From Desulfobacterales bacterium (GTDB lineage Bacteria > Desulfobacterota > Desulfobacteria > Desulfobacterales > SpSt-501): DNA of 64,000 nt. Shown here piece after piece: positions 18,254 to 27,570 of the stretch (positions are counted from its first letter, which is position 1; each line of letters begins with the position of its first letter). The notes beneath the pieces were generated by a model that did not search any database, was not told the origin of the DNA, and saw only the letters and a list, made by a program, of their open reading frames with translations. A program made the position numbers and the translations under genes. The stretch spans positions 1 through 64,000 of the forward strand of contig JAUQXK010000111.1 in NCBI GenBank assembly GCA_030834695.1. The letters are read 5' to 3'.

Positions 18254-19552
18254 ATGCGCTACGATCCCATCGATCCGCAGCTCTTCATCGAAAATCGGCG
18301 ACGGCTGGCCGCCCGGCTTCCGCCGAATTCCATCGCCGTGCTCAACTCCAACGACGTCATGCCCACCAGCGCGGACGGCGTGCATCCCTTTGTCCAGCAG
18401 ACCGATTTGTTCTATCTCTCGGGCATCGACCAGGAGGAGAGCACCCTCGTCCTCTTCCCGGATGCACGCGAGGAGAAGCATCGGCAGGTGTTGTTCCTGA
18501 GAGAGACCAGCGACCAGATCGCCCTCTGGGAAGGGTGGAAATACACCCCCGAAGAGGGGACGGCCGTTTCCGGCGTGAAGACCGTATTCTGGAATTCGGA
18601 GTTCCAATCCGTATTCCGGGGCTTGGCCGCCCAGGCCGAGCGGATTTTTCTCAATTCCAACGAGCATCCGCGGGCGGGTGCCGTCGTGGAGACGCGCGAC
18701 GCGCGCTTCGGCAAATGGTGCCGCGAGGCGTTTCCGCTGCACCACTACGGTCGGCTGGCGCCGATCCTGCATGATCTGCGTGCCGTCAAATCGCCCGTTG
18801 AGATCGAACGAATTCGGCAGGCGGTTGATATCACCGGACAGGCGTTTAGGCGGCTGCTGGGCTTCATCCGCCCGGGGGTCTGGGAATACGAGATCGAGGC
18901 CGAGATCTGGCATGAATTCCTGCGCCGGCGCTCGCGCGGCCCCGCCTTTCAGACCATCGTGGCCTCCGGCCCCGAGACCTGCACCCTGCACTACGTGAAA
19001 AACGACAAGCAGTGCCGGGAGGGGGACCTGGTGCTGATCGATTTCGGCGCCGAATATTCGAACTACGCCGGCGACCTCACCCGCACGGTGCCGGTTGGCG
19101 GGCGTTTCAGCCCCCGGCAACGCGCGGTGTACGACGCCGTGCTGCGTGTCCAGAAGGCCGCCATTCAGATGCTGCGCCCCGGCAGCACCCTGGAGACCGT
19201 CAACGAGGCGGTGGGCCGGATCGTGGAAGCCGAGCTCATCGGTTTGGGCCTGCTCGATCCCGCGGCCGTCCAAGCTCAACCTAAAGATAAACCGCTTTAC
19301 AAGAAATACTTCCCCCATGGCCTATCCCACCATCTGGGCCTGGACGTCCACGATTACGGCGACAGGTTCCGGCCGTTCGAGGCGGGGATGGTGTTCACCT
19401 GTGAGCCGGGCATCTACATCCGTGAGGAAGGCATCGGCGTGCGCATCGAAAACGACATCCTGATCACCGATCAGGGCCCGGTCGATCTCGCGGCGGACGT
19501 CCCGTGCGAGGCCGACGAGATCGAAGCGCTGATGCGCCGGCCTCAGGCCTGA
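18254..19552 (+). CDS. pepP: Aminopeptidase P (Xaa-Pro aminopeptidase)
   Basis: Cytosolic metallopeptidase of 432 aa that releases an N-terminal residue preceding proline. The N-terminal AMP_N-type domain (to about residue 150; FYLSGIDQEESTLVLF) precedes the pita-bread catalytic domain. All five metal ligands can be placed: Asp in LIDFGAEYSNYAGD, Asp in GDLTRTVP, His in HGLSHHLGLDVHD, Glu in FTCEPGIYI and Glu in VRIENDILIT. The length matches E. coli PepP. Its 3' end overlaps the convergent MscS gene by 10 bp. Confidence 0.93.
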   Translation: MRYDPIDPQLFIENRRRLAARLPPNSIAVLNSNDVMPTSADGVHPFVQQTDLFYLSGIDQEESTLVLFPDAREEKHRQVLFLRETSDQIALWEGWKYTPEEGTAVSGVKTVFWNSEFQSVFRGLAAQAERIFLNSNEHPRAGAVVETRDARFGKWCREAFPLHHYGRLAPILHDLRAVKSPVEIERIRQAVDITGQAFRRLLGFIRPGVWEYEIEAEIWHEFLRRRSRGPAFQTIVASGPETCTLHYVKNDKQCREGDLVLIDFGAEYSNYAGDLTRTVPVGGRFSPRQRAVYDAVLRVQKAAIQMLRPGSTLETVNEAVGRIVEAELIGLGLLDPAAVQAQPKDKPLYKKYFPHGLSHHLGLDVHDYGDRFRPFEAGMVFTCEPGIYIREEGIGVRIENDILITDQGPVDLAADVPCEADEIEALMRRPQA

Positions 19553-21663
19553 GAGGCTTCCGGCAGCACTCCGCCCGGGGTGCGCACATGGACATCGCGC
19601 TGGGGGAAGGGAATTTCGATTCCCGTCTTCTTGAACTCCTCGAAGATCGCGAAGTAAAGACTGCTTTTGACGGCCCGCTCCGCGTAGGCTCGAACGTCGA
19701 TGCAGACGACGAGATCGAAATTGAGCGAACTTTCGGCCAACTCCCCGAAAATGACGATCGGCTTTTCGTGCGGGTAAACCATGGGTTCCCTGGCGGCCAC
19801 CTCCAGCAGGATGCGTTTGACTTGTTGGGGGTCCGAGCTATAGGCGACCCCCACGGGCAGCGCAATCCACACCAGCGGGGACGACAGCGAGTAATTGACG
19901 ATGGTGTTGGACACCAGGTTGGAGTTGGGTATGAGGTACTCGAGATTGCCGCGGGTGCGCACGCGGGTCGAGACCAGATGGATGTCCGTGATGACGCCGA
20001 TGCCGTTGTCGACCTGGATCCAGTCTCCCTTGCGGACCTTCCCGCCGAAGATGATGATGAAGCCCGCGATCAGATTGGCCGCCATGCTCTGAAGACCCAA
20101 TCCGATGCCCACGCCGATGGCGCCGGCGAAGACCAGAAAAAAACCCAAATCGACCCCTACGGTATTCAGGGCGATGAGCAGACCGACGGCGAAAAATGCC
20201 AGCCGGATGATGGTGTTGATGGCATATCCCGGCCCCGTGTCCACTCCCAGGGCCGGGTAGATCCGATAGTCCAGATAGGCCTGCAGCATGCGTGACATGA
20301 AAATGAAGAAGAGCAGGATCAGCAGGGCCTTGACGATGATCCAGAAACTCAAAGGGCTTTGGCCGAGCTTAACGACCGGAAACGAGAAAACGCGTTCGAC
20401 CGGATCCAGGAGGCCGAGCATGTTCAGCAGCAGGGCTGCCGTCCCGACCGCCGCGGCATAGCCCAGAAACGCCTTGGCGGACTCGACCAGGAACTGGCCC
20501 CTTTCGTCATCCGCCGGCACCTTGGACGACCAGCGCTCCAGCCCGACCCGCAGGGCGTGGTAAAACAGGGCCAGAACGAGCAAGGCGCCCACGGTCAACC
20601 AGATGTTCACCAGCAGCACCCGGCCGAACTGCCGAAACCCGAAACACCATAGCAGGGCGAGCACAAACGAAAGCCCGATCAGCGGGAGATAGAATCTTCT
20701 TAGAATCCCGATGTAGTTCCGGTAGCTGTGGTACGGAAGGTCGGGCAGGAACGACAGAATGGCGCGCTTGTTGAGCATCAGCAGGAGAAAAAGACAGACC
20801 ACCGAGACCGTTATGGCGTACTGCAGAAAGGCCAGAACGTCTTTCCTGAAATAAAACGATTCCGCCCCCATGAACAGGGCGATACAGGCCGCGCCGTAAA
20901 GCAACAGGAGCCGGACGAGGGCGAAGACCTTCCGCCCGTTGGCTTTCGTTACCTGAAAGAGCCCGGCCGTCAGCAGTTCTCGAAAAAACCCGATCCCCAG
21001 GGCGGCTAAGGACCAGAGAACCAGCAGCCGCCCCAGGAGCACGAACCAGGCGGCCTGGTAGCTGATCAACGAATTGATCAACGCGTAGATTCCATAGAGG
21101 AACAAGGGAATGGCGGCCGCCACGACCACCCGCAGGATGGCCAGGAAAAAGGGATAGACGGCATCGGGAATGCGGTGGCGCACGGGCCCGAGGGCGGTTT
21201 CAATCCGGCGCATCACGCGAGCGCGGCCCATGAGGCTGTAGAGCACCGCCGCTACGAACGTGAGCACCACGAGCGACCCGGCCAGCCCCAACACCCGGCT
21301 CTGCGCCATCACCTGTTCGATCAGTTCCGGCGCCCTCAGGGGCAGCTCGAGCAGCCACGTGTAGAGATAGTCGATGGTCTGGAAATCCCACCCCAGGTTC
21401 GATCGCAGAAAAAGAGTGCGGGCCTGCTTTTGAATCTCGTCCCTGACCTCGGCGGCCTCCTTGACGATGGCCTTGCCCATGTCCTCGGATATGGATATGG
21501 AAGGCGGCTCCTTATCGACGGCGGCGTCTTTGGTTTCAGCGGCGAAAAGGCCGGCCGGCCAGCCGGCGGATAGAAGCCACACCAGGCAATAGAAGATCAA
21601 ACGGTTGGTTTGGGTCGGACGGTTTGGCAAAGTCAAATTCGCTCCCCATATAAGCCATATCAA
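19543..21663 (-). CDS. MscS-family mechanosensitive channel, long form
   Basis: Inner-membrane channel protein of about 706 aa that would open under osmotic down-shock. A signal-like segment (LIFYCLVWLLSAGWPAGLFA) leads a periplasmic stretch of about 80 residues, then some ten hydrophobic segments, then the conserved MscS core: pore helix FAGAIGVGIGLGLQSMAANL followed by the beta domain (KVRKGDWIQVDNGIGVITDI) and a cytoplasmic C-terminus. MscS itself is 286 aa, so this is a YbdG/MscK-like enlarged member. The start is uncertain: 21663 is a TTG and other TTG codons follow GGGGAG just downstream; no ATG lies before the signal segment. Confidence 0.9.
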   Translation of the reverse strand: MIWLIWGANLTLPNRPTQTNRLIFYCLVWLLSAGWPAGLFAAETKDAAVDKEPPSISISEDMGKAIVKEAAEVRDEIQKQARTLFLRSNLGWDFQTIDYLYTWLLELPLRAPELIEQVMAQSRVLGLAGSLVVLTFVAAVLYSLMGRARVMRRIETALGPVRHRIPDAVYPFFLAILRVVVAAAIPLFLYGIYALINSLISYQAAWFVLLGRLLVLWSLAALGIGFFRELLTAGLFQVTKANGRKVFALVRLLLLYGAACIALFMGAESFYFRKDVLAFLQYAITVSVVCLFLLLMLNKRAILSFLPDLPYHSYRNYIGILRRFYLPLIGLSFVLALLWCFGFRQFGRVLLVNIWLTVGALLVLALFYHALRVGLERWSSKVPADDERGQFLVESAKAFLGYAAAVGTAALLLNMLGLLDPVERVFSFPVVKLGQSPLSFWIIVKALLILLFFIFMSRMLQAYLDYRIYPALGVDTGPGYAINTIIRLAFFAVGLLIALNTVGVDLGFFLVFAGAIGVGIGLGLQSMAANLIAGFIIIFGGKVRKGDWIQVDNGIGVITDIHLVSTRVRTRGNLEYLIPNSNLVSNTIVNYSLSSPLVWIALPVGVAYSSDPQQVKRILLEVAAREPMVYPHEKPIVIFGELAESSLNFDLVVCIDVRAYAERAVKSSLYFAIFEEFKKTGIEIPFPQRDVHVRTPGGVLPEASQA

Positions 21664-21968
21664 CTGTATCCATGCATGCTAAGAGATCACCCCGACTCAT
21701 GTCAAGTTTTTCCGCCGAGGCGATTTTTTTGCGCTTTTTTCTTTAGCGGTTCCGCGAACGGCCGATATTAGCAACAGTATGCGGTAGGCTGCTGGGTTGC
21801 TTTCCCCCTCGGAAGCGACTTTTTCTCTATGGATCCTGTCCATCTTCTCGCAGCAGACCCCGTCAACTCAACGATCCGTTTGGGAATTTCCATAGCGGGG
21901 ATCCGATACCAATTCGGACAGGAATGGTGAAGGACCCGAATCGCTTCAACTGCAAGAAGGAGGTTGGC
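21664..21968. other. Intergenic region with weak sigma54-like element
   Basis: This 305-bp divergent gap is more AT-rich than its surroundings and has no credible gene. At 21786-21801 it contains AGGCTGCTGGGTTGCT, which has the GG-N10-GC spacing and the TTGCT of a -24/-12 (sigma54) promoter on the plus strand, but only the GGC of the -24 block matches well. No other clear promoter was found. Confidence 0.3.
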
Positions 21969-22742
21969 ATGAGCAAATCGATGGTTTTCGGAGCCTTTTT
22001 GGCTGCAGCCGCATTTTTTTTCCTATGCCAGGCATCACCGTGTCTCGCCGAAGAGGTAAAGATCGGAGCCGGTGCGGCGCCGACGGAAAACGTTTTCAAG
22101 AAAATCATGGGCCCGATGGAAAAATCCATCGGCGTGAAGGTCGTTCTGATTTCCAACGGTCCCTCCGATGCCCTGAAGGACCTCGACAAGGGCGCCGTGG
22201 ATGCCGCTTCGGGCGGCGTCACCTTTCCGGACTGGATGGCCATGATGGACAAAGAGGGCTACCAGATCCCGGACAAGAGCGTCTACAAGCATCGCGTCAT
22301 CGGCAAGGACCTGGTGAAGGTCCTGACGAACAAAGACGCGACGGTGAAACAGCTCTCGAAAGAACAGCTTAAGGGTATTTTCACCGGCGCGGTCAAAAAC
22401 TGGAAAGAAGTGGGCGGGCCCGACAAGCCGTTGGTTCTTTTCTTGGGCACCAAGATTCCGGGCACCCAGAGCGTGTTCCAGAAGCAGGCAATGGACGGCG
22501 CGGATTACGCCAAGGACGCCAAAGAAGGAACTACGGCCGATGACCTCAAGGCCAAAGTCGCGGCGACTCCGGGTGCGGTATGTTTGGGTCCGATATCGAT
22601 TGTCGACGGATCCATCAATGCCCCCGAAATCCCTGAAATCGGCCGTCCGATCACCCTGATCACCAAGGGCGAACCCTCGCCCGGGATCGTAAAAATGCTG
22701 GAATATATCCGCGGCGACGGAAAGAAATATATTGACGGCTAA
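21969..22742 (+). CDS. PstS-like periplasmic substrate-binding protein
   Basis: A 257-aa exported binding protein of the phosphate-binding (PBP_like) type. The signal peptide is MSKSMVFGAFLAAAAFFFLC through CLAEE. Family motifs include GAGAAPTENVFKKIMGPMEK at the N-terminus and the PstS-typical LKGIFTGAVKNWKEVGGPDK. No pstC, pstA or pstB gene accompanies it; instead a chemoreceptor gene follows 39 bp later on the same strand, which suggests a sensory rather than uptake role (inference). A full AAGGAGG precedes ATG 21969. The ligand may be phosphate or another oxyanion. Confidence 0.85.
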   Translation: MSKSMVFGAFLAAAAFFFLCQASPCLAEEVKIGAGAAPTENVFKKIMGPMEKSIGVKVVLISNGPSDALKDLDKGAVDAASGGVTFPDWMAMMDKEGYQIPDKSVYKHRVIGKDLVKVLTNKDATVKQLSKEQLKGIFTGAVKNWKEVGGPDKPLVLFLGTKIPGTQSVFQKQAMDGADYAKDAKEGTTADDLKAKVAATPGAVCLGPISIVDGSINAPEIPEIGRPITLITKGEPSPGIVKMLEYIRGDGKKYIDG

Positions 22743-22781
22743 CTTCGAACCGGGGGGCGCACCGATTCCGAGGAGATGCTT

Positions 22782-24269
22782 ATGAAACGGTTCAAACTGA
22801 AAACGTTGCGGTCCAAGATCCTGCTGTCCGCCGTCCTGATCACGACCCTTTCGCTGCTGGGCCTGGGAACCTTCATGGCCTTGCAGACGAAGGCGACCAT
22901 GTCGACCGTCCTGACATCTAAAGCAGAGTCCATGGCCACTTTTTTGGAAAAGGTGGGCATCCCCTACATTCTCAATTTCGACTACCCTTCTCTGGACGGA
23001 ATCGTGGCGCAGGCGGTCAAGGACTCCGAAGTGGAGTTCGTGGTCTATTACGATGCAAAGGGCAAGGTCCTCACCCAAAACAGCCAGGAGAAGCCCGTTA
23101 CCGATGATCTCCTGCTGTGGGAACGCGAACTCAAAGACCCGGACAGCAAAGCCATCGTCGGCCGCATGAAGTTTGCCTTCAGCCTGCGAGGGCTTTCGAA
23201 GCAGCTGCGACAGGACATTATGGCCATTGCGACCGCCTTGGGGGGCGGAGGGCTGATGGTCGTCCTGTCCCTGTTCTGGATCATCCGGCGGAGCATTAAG
23301 CCCCTGGACGGCGCCATCGACGAGATCACCGAAAGCTCGAAACAAGTTGCGTCGGCATCGAGTCAAGTATCATCCGCCAGCCAGCAGCTGGCCGACGGGG
23401 CCTCGCAGCAGGCGGCATCCATCCAGGAAACCTCTGCTTCATTGGAGGAAATGTCTTCCATCACGAATCGGAATGCCGAAAACACCGGGCGGGTGGATGC
23501 CCTGATCCAGCATGCCAGCCAAGTCGCAACCCAGGCGAACGCCGCCATGGTTGAATTAAACCGATCGATGCAGGATATCTCTGCGGCGAGCCAGGAGACC
23601 TCCAAAATCATCAAGACCATCGACGAGATCGCCTTTCAAACGAACCTGCTGGCGCTCAATGCCGCGGTCGAAGCCGCGCGGGCCGGAGAAGCCGGCGCCG
23701 GCTTTGCGGTCGTGGCCGATGAAGTCCGCAATCTCGCCATGCGGGCCGCCGATGCGGCGCGGAACACCGCCGGCCTGATCGAAAGCACGGTCAGCAAGGT
23801 CAAAGACGGCTCCGGAATGGTGGGCAAGACCAATACCGCCTTTTCCCAGGTGGCGGACGGCGTGCAGCAGGCGTCTGCGGTGATCGGCGAAATTGCGGCG
23901 GCCTCGCGCGAGCAGGCCCAGGGCATCGCTCAGATCAGCACCGCCGTGGCGTCCATGGACAAGGTGGTGCAACAGGCGGCGGCAAGCGCAGAGGAATCCG
24001 CCGCCTTGAGCGTCGAGATGAGCACGCAGGCGGACAAACTTCAAAACGTCGTCGATCGATTGGGCGCACTGGTCGGAAGCCGACGGCGAGGAAAAAACAC
24101 GGGTGCGCCGGAGACGCTGCGTGATGACGGGCCGGCAACGTCTGTTTCCAAAGTCCGGAGCGCCCGATTCGGAAAAGCGGCCGGCCGGAAGACGGCTGCT
24201 CCCCGATCCCCATCGCCTCCCCCGCAGGAGGTCATCCCTCTGGACGAAGCGGACTTCGAGGAGTTTTAG
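22782..24269 (+). CDS. Methyl-accepting chemotaxis protein
   Basis: Membrane chemoreceptor of 495 aa that would control a CheA kinase. TM1 is about residues 12-34, a periplasmic sensor of about 110 residues (Cache-like, with [16 protein letters not shown]) follows, and TM2 is near residues 145-165 ([16 protein letters not shown]). Only a short HAMP-like linker ([17 protein letters not shown]) separates TM2 from the signalling coiled coil. The hairpin tip is [20 protein letters not shown], followed by [21 protein letters not shown] basic, Pro-rich tail ends in the acidic EADFEEF. AGGAG six bases before ATG 22782 favours that start over 22776. It probably works with the binding protein upstream. 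Confidence 0.93.
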   Translation: MKRFKLKTLRSKILLSAVLITTLSLLGLGTFMALQTKATMSTVLTSKAESMATFLEKVGIPYILNFDYPSLDGIVAQAVKDSEVEFVVYYDAKGKVLTQNSQEKPVTDDLLLWERELKDPDSKAIVGRMKFAFSLRGLSKQLRQDIMAIATALGGGGLMVVLSLFWIIRRSIKPLDGAIDEITESSKQVASASSQVSSASQQLADGASQQAASIQETSASLEEMSSITNRNAENTGRVDALIQHASQVATQANAAMVELNRSMQDISAASQETSKIIKTIDEIAFQTNLLALNAAVEAARAGEAGAGFAVVADEVRNLAMRAADAARNTAGLIESTVSKVKDGSGMVGKTNTAFSQVADGVQQASAVIGEIAAASREQAQGIAQISTAVASMDKVVQQAAASAEESAALSVEMSTQADKLQNVVDRLGALVGSRRRGKNTGAPETLRDDGPATSVSKVRSARFGKAAGRKTAAPRSPSPPPQEVIPLDEADFEEF

Positions 24270-24330
24270 CGGTTCGGCGAATCGTACGGAACGGCCCTGA
24301 GGGGACAGCCTTCGGGAGCTTAATCGACCC

Positions 24331-24360
24331 CAGCGGCAGGATCTCGCGATCCTGCCGCTG
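24331..24360 (+). terminator. Rho-independent terminator after the chemoreceptor gene
   Basis: A perfect 13-bp stem (CAGCGGCAGGATC / GATCCTGCCGCTG) with a TCGC loop is followed by TCGTTTTG. It stands 61 bp after the chemoreceptor stop and also faces the end of the minus-strand EamA gene. Confidence 0.8.
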
Positions 24361-24441
24361 TCGTTTTGAGAAATATCCGAGAGGCGCTGCAGACCCGGTC
24401 GACGGGAAGGAGCCATGGCCGGAACCGGTCAAACCAAACGC

Positions 24442-25395
24442 TCAGGCCCTCGCCCGATAAAACACAATCATCCCGCTGACGATGAACCCCATCCCGCCGA
24501 TGTGAAACCATCGGATCGACTCATCCAGGAGCCAGACCGAGAGCAGCGCGGCGAAAGCCGGGATCAGGTTGACGAACAGGCCGGCGCGTTTGGGGCCCAC
24601 CAGATCCACCCCCTTGTTCCAGCAGGAATATGCGACGATGGACGGAAAGAGCGCCACATAAAAAAGGCTGAAAACCGCGCCCCGGTCGAGTGCAAACGGG
24701 CCGATGATCGCAAGCTCCGCCAGGTAAACGGGTAACAGGCCGGCGGCGCCAAGGGCAAACGTGGCCGTCAGAAAGCTCAGCGCATGGATGACGGGACGTT
24801 GCCGCAGCAGGGTCGAGTAAAGGCCGTAAAGCAGCACGGCGACGACCATGAGCAGGTCACCCTGCACGAAGGACAGGGCCAGCAGGGATCTCAGATCGCC
24901 CCTCAACACGATCAGGCCCGCCCCGAGAAGGCATAGAAACACGCCTTTCATCTGCCGGCCGGTCACGCTTTCCCGGTACATCAACCGGCTCAGCAGGACG
25001 ATGACGGCCGGCATGCTGGTCTGGATCAGGGCGCCATTGATGGCCGTGGTGGTGTGAACGGCGGTGTAGAGCAGGGTGTTGAAGCCGGAGATCCCCAGGA
25101 CCGCCAGCAGAAGCAACCGTTTCCAGCGTCGGGAGATCTCCTCCCAGTCCAGGGCGACCTGGCGCAGCGTAAAGGGCAGGATGAGCACGAGGGCCAGCGT
25201 CCAACGCCAGAAGGCGAACGCGACCGGCGGGATCGTGTCCGCCATCCCCCGCGCCAGAACAATGTTGCCCGCCCAGCACAGAGGGGCGACGCTGAGAATG
25301 AGATAGGGAGCGAACGTCTTGACCCGCATGGGAGCGGATCGCCGGTTGGGCGGGTGGCCGTGTGGCGAGCCCGTTTCCCTCTCACGGGGCGTCAT
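24442..25395 (-). CDS. EamA/DMT-family transporter
   Basis: Inner-membrane drug/metabolite transporter of up to 317 aa with ten hydrophobic helices in two EamA repeats (first from YLILSVAPLCWAGNIVLARG, second from VQGDLLMVVAVLLYGLYSTL). Substrate unknown; relatives export amino acids or other metabolites. The ATG at 25395 overlaps the stop of the ATP-grasp gene as ATGA, suggesting coupling; a second start at 25329 (MRVKTFAPYLIL) would give 295 aa with a more usual N-terminus. Neither has a clear ribosome site. Confidence 0.87.
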   Translation of the reverse strand: MTPRERETGSPHGHPPNRRSAPMRVKTFAPYLILSVAPLCWAGNIVLARGMADTIPPVAFAFWRWTLALVLILPFTLRQVALDWEEISRRWKRLLLLAVLGISGFNTLLYTAVHTTTAINGALIQTSMPAVIVLLSRLMYRESVTGRQMKGVFLCLLGAGLIVLRGDLRSLLALSFVQGDLLMVVAVLLYGLYSTLLRQRPVIHALSFLTATFALGAAGLLPVYLAELAIIGPFALDRGAVFSLFYVALFPSIVAYSCWNKGVDLVGPKRAGLFVNLIPAFAALLSVWLLDESIRWFHIGGMGFIVSGMIVFYRARA

Positions 25396-26081
25396 CAGCG
25401 GGCCAGCATGATGCGCGCGTCGGCGACCACGCAGCGTTCCGACGAGCAGAACACCGGATTCAGGTCGATGGAATCGATCCGGTCGCCGAGCGCCATGACC
25501 AGGTCCGAGAATCTCAGTACGGTTTCGGTCAGCTGAGAGAGATTGACGGCGGCCGCGCCGCGATGGCCGGTGAGCAACCGGCGGCCGCGCAGGCAGCCCA
25601 ACATCGACTGAACGTCGGAGGCCTTGAGCGGCGCCATGCGGGTGGCCGTGTCCTGGTAGACTTCAACGGCCGTGCCGCCGATTCCCAAGAGAATCACCGG
25701 GCCGAACTGGAAGTCGTGCTTCGCGCCGACGATGAGTTCGCGCCCCGACAGCATTTCCGCAACGATGACTCCTTCGAAGCCCGGCAACCGGCTGAAGCGT
25801 TCATAGGCATCCGTGAGGCCTCCGCTGTCCGCAATCCCCGGCTGGACTCCTTGGACATCGGATTTGTGCAGAATCTGCGGAGAGACCACCTTCGCCACGA
25901 CGGGGTAACCGATGCCGGCGGCGGCTTCGACCGTCTCCGCCGGAGACCTGGCCCAGGCGAATCGCGGGACCGGCACTCCGGACATTTCCAGCAGACGCAG
26001 AGCCTCCGGCTCCAGGACCCAGCCCTGCGGCCGGGCCGCTTCCATGATTCCAACCCCATCGGCGCTCAACATGGCCTGCAC
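25395..26081 (-). CDS. Acyl-CoA synthetase (ADP-forming) beta subunit, ATP-grasp
   Basis: A 228-aa ATP-grasp subunit (ATP-grasp_5 type) of the NDP-forming acyl-CoA synthetase, which turns acyl-CoA, ADP and phosphate into acid, CoA and ATP. Seen: the N-terminal lobe with MSGVPVPRFAWARSPAE, the lysine-bearing strand YPVVAKVVSPQILHKSDVQG, VGAKHDFQFGPVILLGIGGT, and the C-terminal metal-site region IDSIDLNPVFCS. The length is normal for a separate beta subunit. Its start overlaps the end of the alpha gene by 16 bp. Confidence 0.9.
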   Translation of the reverse strand: MQAMLSADGVGIMEAARPQGWVLEPEALRLLEMSGVPVPRFAWARSPAETVEAAAGIGYPVVAKVVSPQILHKSDVQGVQPGIADSGGLTDAYERFSRLPGFEGVIVAEMLSGRELIVGAKHDFQFGPVILLGIGGTAVEVYQDTATRMAPLKASDVQSMLGCLRGRRLLTGHRGAAAVNLSQLTETVLRFSDLVMALGDRIDSIDLNPVFCSSERCVVADARIMLAR

Positions 26082-27484
26082 CTCCGCATGGCTTCCATCA
26101 TAAAAGCCGCCCCGTCGATGGATGAGGCCACCGGCACATTGTTCAGTTCGAACCCCTCGATCAGGATTCGGTATTTCTCCACGTGCGGCACGTAGGCCAC
26201 CAGCGGTTTGCCGTTCTGCTGGTGGACGTAGCTCAACCGGGCGCCCAGGTCGGAGCTGATCCCCGGGGAGTAGGGCAACAGCAGGAGCAACACCGAATCC
26301 ACCTCACGGGCCTGGCTGAGCACGCTGAGCGCCGCCACGAAATCCTCGTCGACGGCGCTGCCCGTGAGGTCGACCGGGTTTCCCAGGGAAGCGATGTCGC
26401 GGATGTTGTCGGAGAGACCGGCGCGGAGCTCGCGTTGGACCGCTTCCGACAGGCGCGGTACCCTCAGCCCCAGGCCGGCACAGACGTCGGAAGCGAGGGC
26501 CCCGTGGCCGCCGCTCACCGTGATGATGCCGACGTTGCCGTCGATGCCGCGCGGATAATGACTGAGGGATTCGCAGAAGCAGGTGAGCTCGAACTCGCTG
26601 CGGGCTTCGACGATGCCGTGCTGGGCCAGGACGTCCGAGAACACCCGGTAATCACCGGCCAGGGAAGCGGTGTGGCTGCTCACGGCGCGGCTGCCCTCGG
26701 TCGTCTTGCCGGCCTTGAGGATGACGACGGGTTTAGGGATCCCCGCGGCCAGTTCCACGAAGGCGCGACCCTCGTTGCGGCCGAACCCTTCCACGTAAAA
26801 CGCGATCACCCGGGTTTCCGGGTCGGAGGCGAGGTGCCGCAGCAGATCGATTTCGCGGATCAGGGCCTTGTTCCCGATGCTGACCGCCAGCGACAGGCCC
26901 AGGCCCTGCTCGGTGAACTTCACCATTTGGTCCACCAGGACGCCGCCGCTTTGGCTCACGAAGCCGACGGGGCCGGGAGTGGGCCGCACCAGACGCTCGC
27001 CGGGCAGGAAAAAGGTATCGAAATGCCCCGGCGCATAGATGCCGAGGCAGTTGGGCCCGATGAACGGGAAATTTGCCTCGCGGGCCATGGCCGTGATTTG
27101 CTCCTGGAGGTCGACGCGGCCGATTTCGGCAAACCCGCCGGAGACGATCACCGCGCCGCCCACGTTCCGGCGGATGCATTGGGCCAGAATCTCCGGCACG
27201 TGGTCGGCGCGCACCGCGATGACGGCCAGGTCGATCGGGCCGGAGATCTCGTCCATCGAGCGGTAGACGCGGTCGCGCTTGAAGGTTCCGCCTTTGGGGT
27301 TCACCGGGTAGACCTTGACGGGGTAGCGCAGGTGGGTCTTGTTGTAGATGACGTTGGCGGGATGGCGCTCGTTGGAAAGCGACACCCCGGCCACCGCAAT
27401 GGTCTTGGGTTTGAAAAGCGGCGTGAAGTTCACCGATGGGCTCCGCATCAAAGGTTTTTGGATGAGCGACTCTCCGTTTATCAC
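26066..27484 (-). CDS. Acyl-CoA synthetase (ADP-forming) alpha subunit
   Basis: The 472-aa CoA-binding/ligase subunit that partners the ATP-grasp gene just downstream. The N-terminal CoA-binding Rossmann domain (KTIAVAGVSLSNERHPANVI) is followed by two succinyl-CoA-ligase-like domains, with GPNCLGIYAPGHFDTFFLPG and VSQSGGVLVDQMVKF. The loop SHTASLAGDYRVFSDVLAQH carries the His expected to be phosphorylated. The enzyme makes ATP from acyl-CoA, commonly in anaerobes that ferment acetate or amino acids. Start uncertain: GTG at 27484 or ATG at 27448, neither with a strong ribosome site. Separate subunits rather than a fused ~700-aa chain. Confidence 0.92.
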   Translation of the reverse strand: MINGESLIQKPLMRSPSVNFTPLFKPKTIAVAGVSLSNERHPANVIYNKTHLRYPVKVYPVNPKGGTFKRDRVYRSMDEISGPIDLAVIAVRADHVPEILAQCIRRNVGGAVIVSGGFAEIGRVDLQEQITAMAREANFPFIGPNCLGIYAPGHFDTFFLPGERLVRPTPGPVGFVSQSGGVLVDQMVKFTEQGLGLSLAVSIGNKALIREIDLLRHLASDPETRVIAFYVEGFGRNEGRAFVELAAGIPKPVVILKAGKTTEGSRAVSSHTASLAGDYRVFSDVLAQHGIVEARSEFELTCFCESLSHYPRGIDGNVGIITVSGGHGALASDVCAGLGLRVPRLSEAVQRELRAGLSDNIRDIASLGNPVDLTGSAVDEDFVAALSVLSQAREVDSVLLLLLPYSPGISSDLGARLSYVHQQNGKPLVAYVPHVEKYRILIEGFELNNVPVASSIDGAAFMMEAMRRCRPC

Positions 27485-27509
27485 AAAGTCCGTTGGCGCT
27501 GCAATGAGA

Positions 27510-27538
27510 TTGGCTTGAGGCAGCCGGTGTGCTATTCT
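27510..27538 (+). promoter_or_regulatory. Candidate sigma70-type promoter for the GTPase pair
   Basis: TTGGCT (27510-27515), a 17-bp spacer and TATTCT (27533-27538) lie 32 bp before the GTG start at 27571, in the divergent gap to the acyl-CoA synthetase genes. Only the overall layout is good; each box matches consensus partly. Confidence 0.4.
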
Positions 27539-27570
27539 CCGACCATTCGACCTGAAAATTCGAGAGGGAC

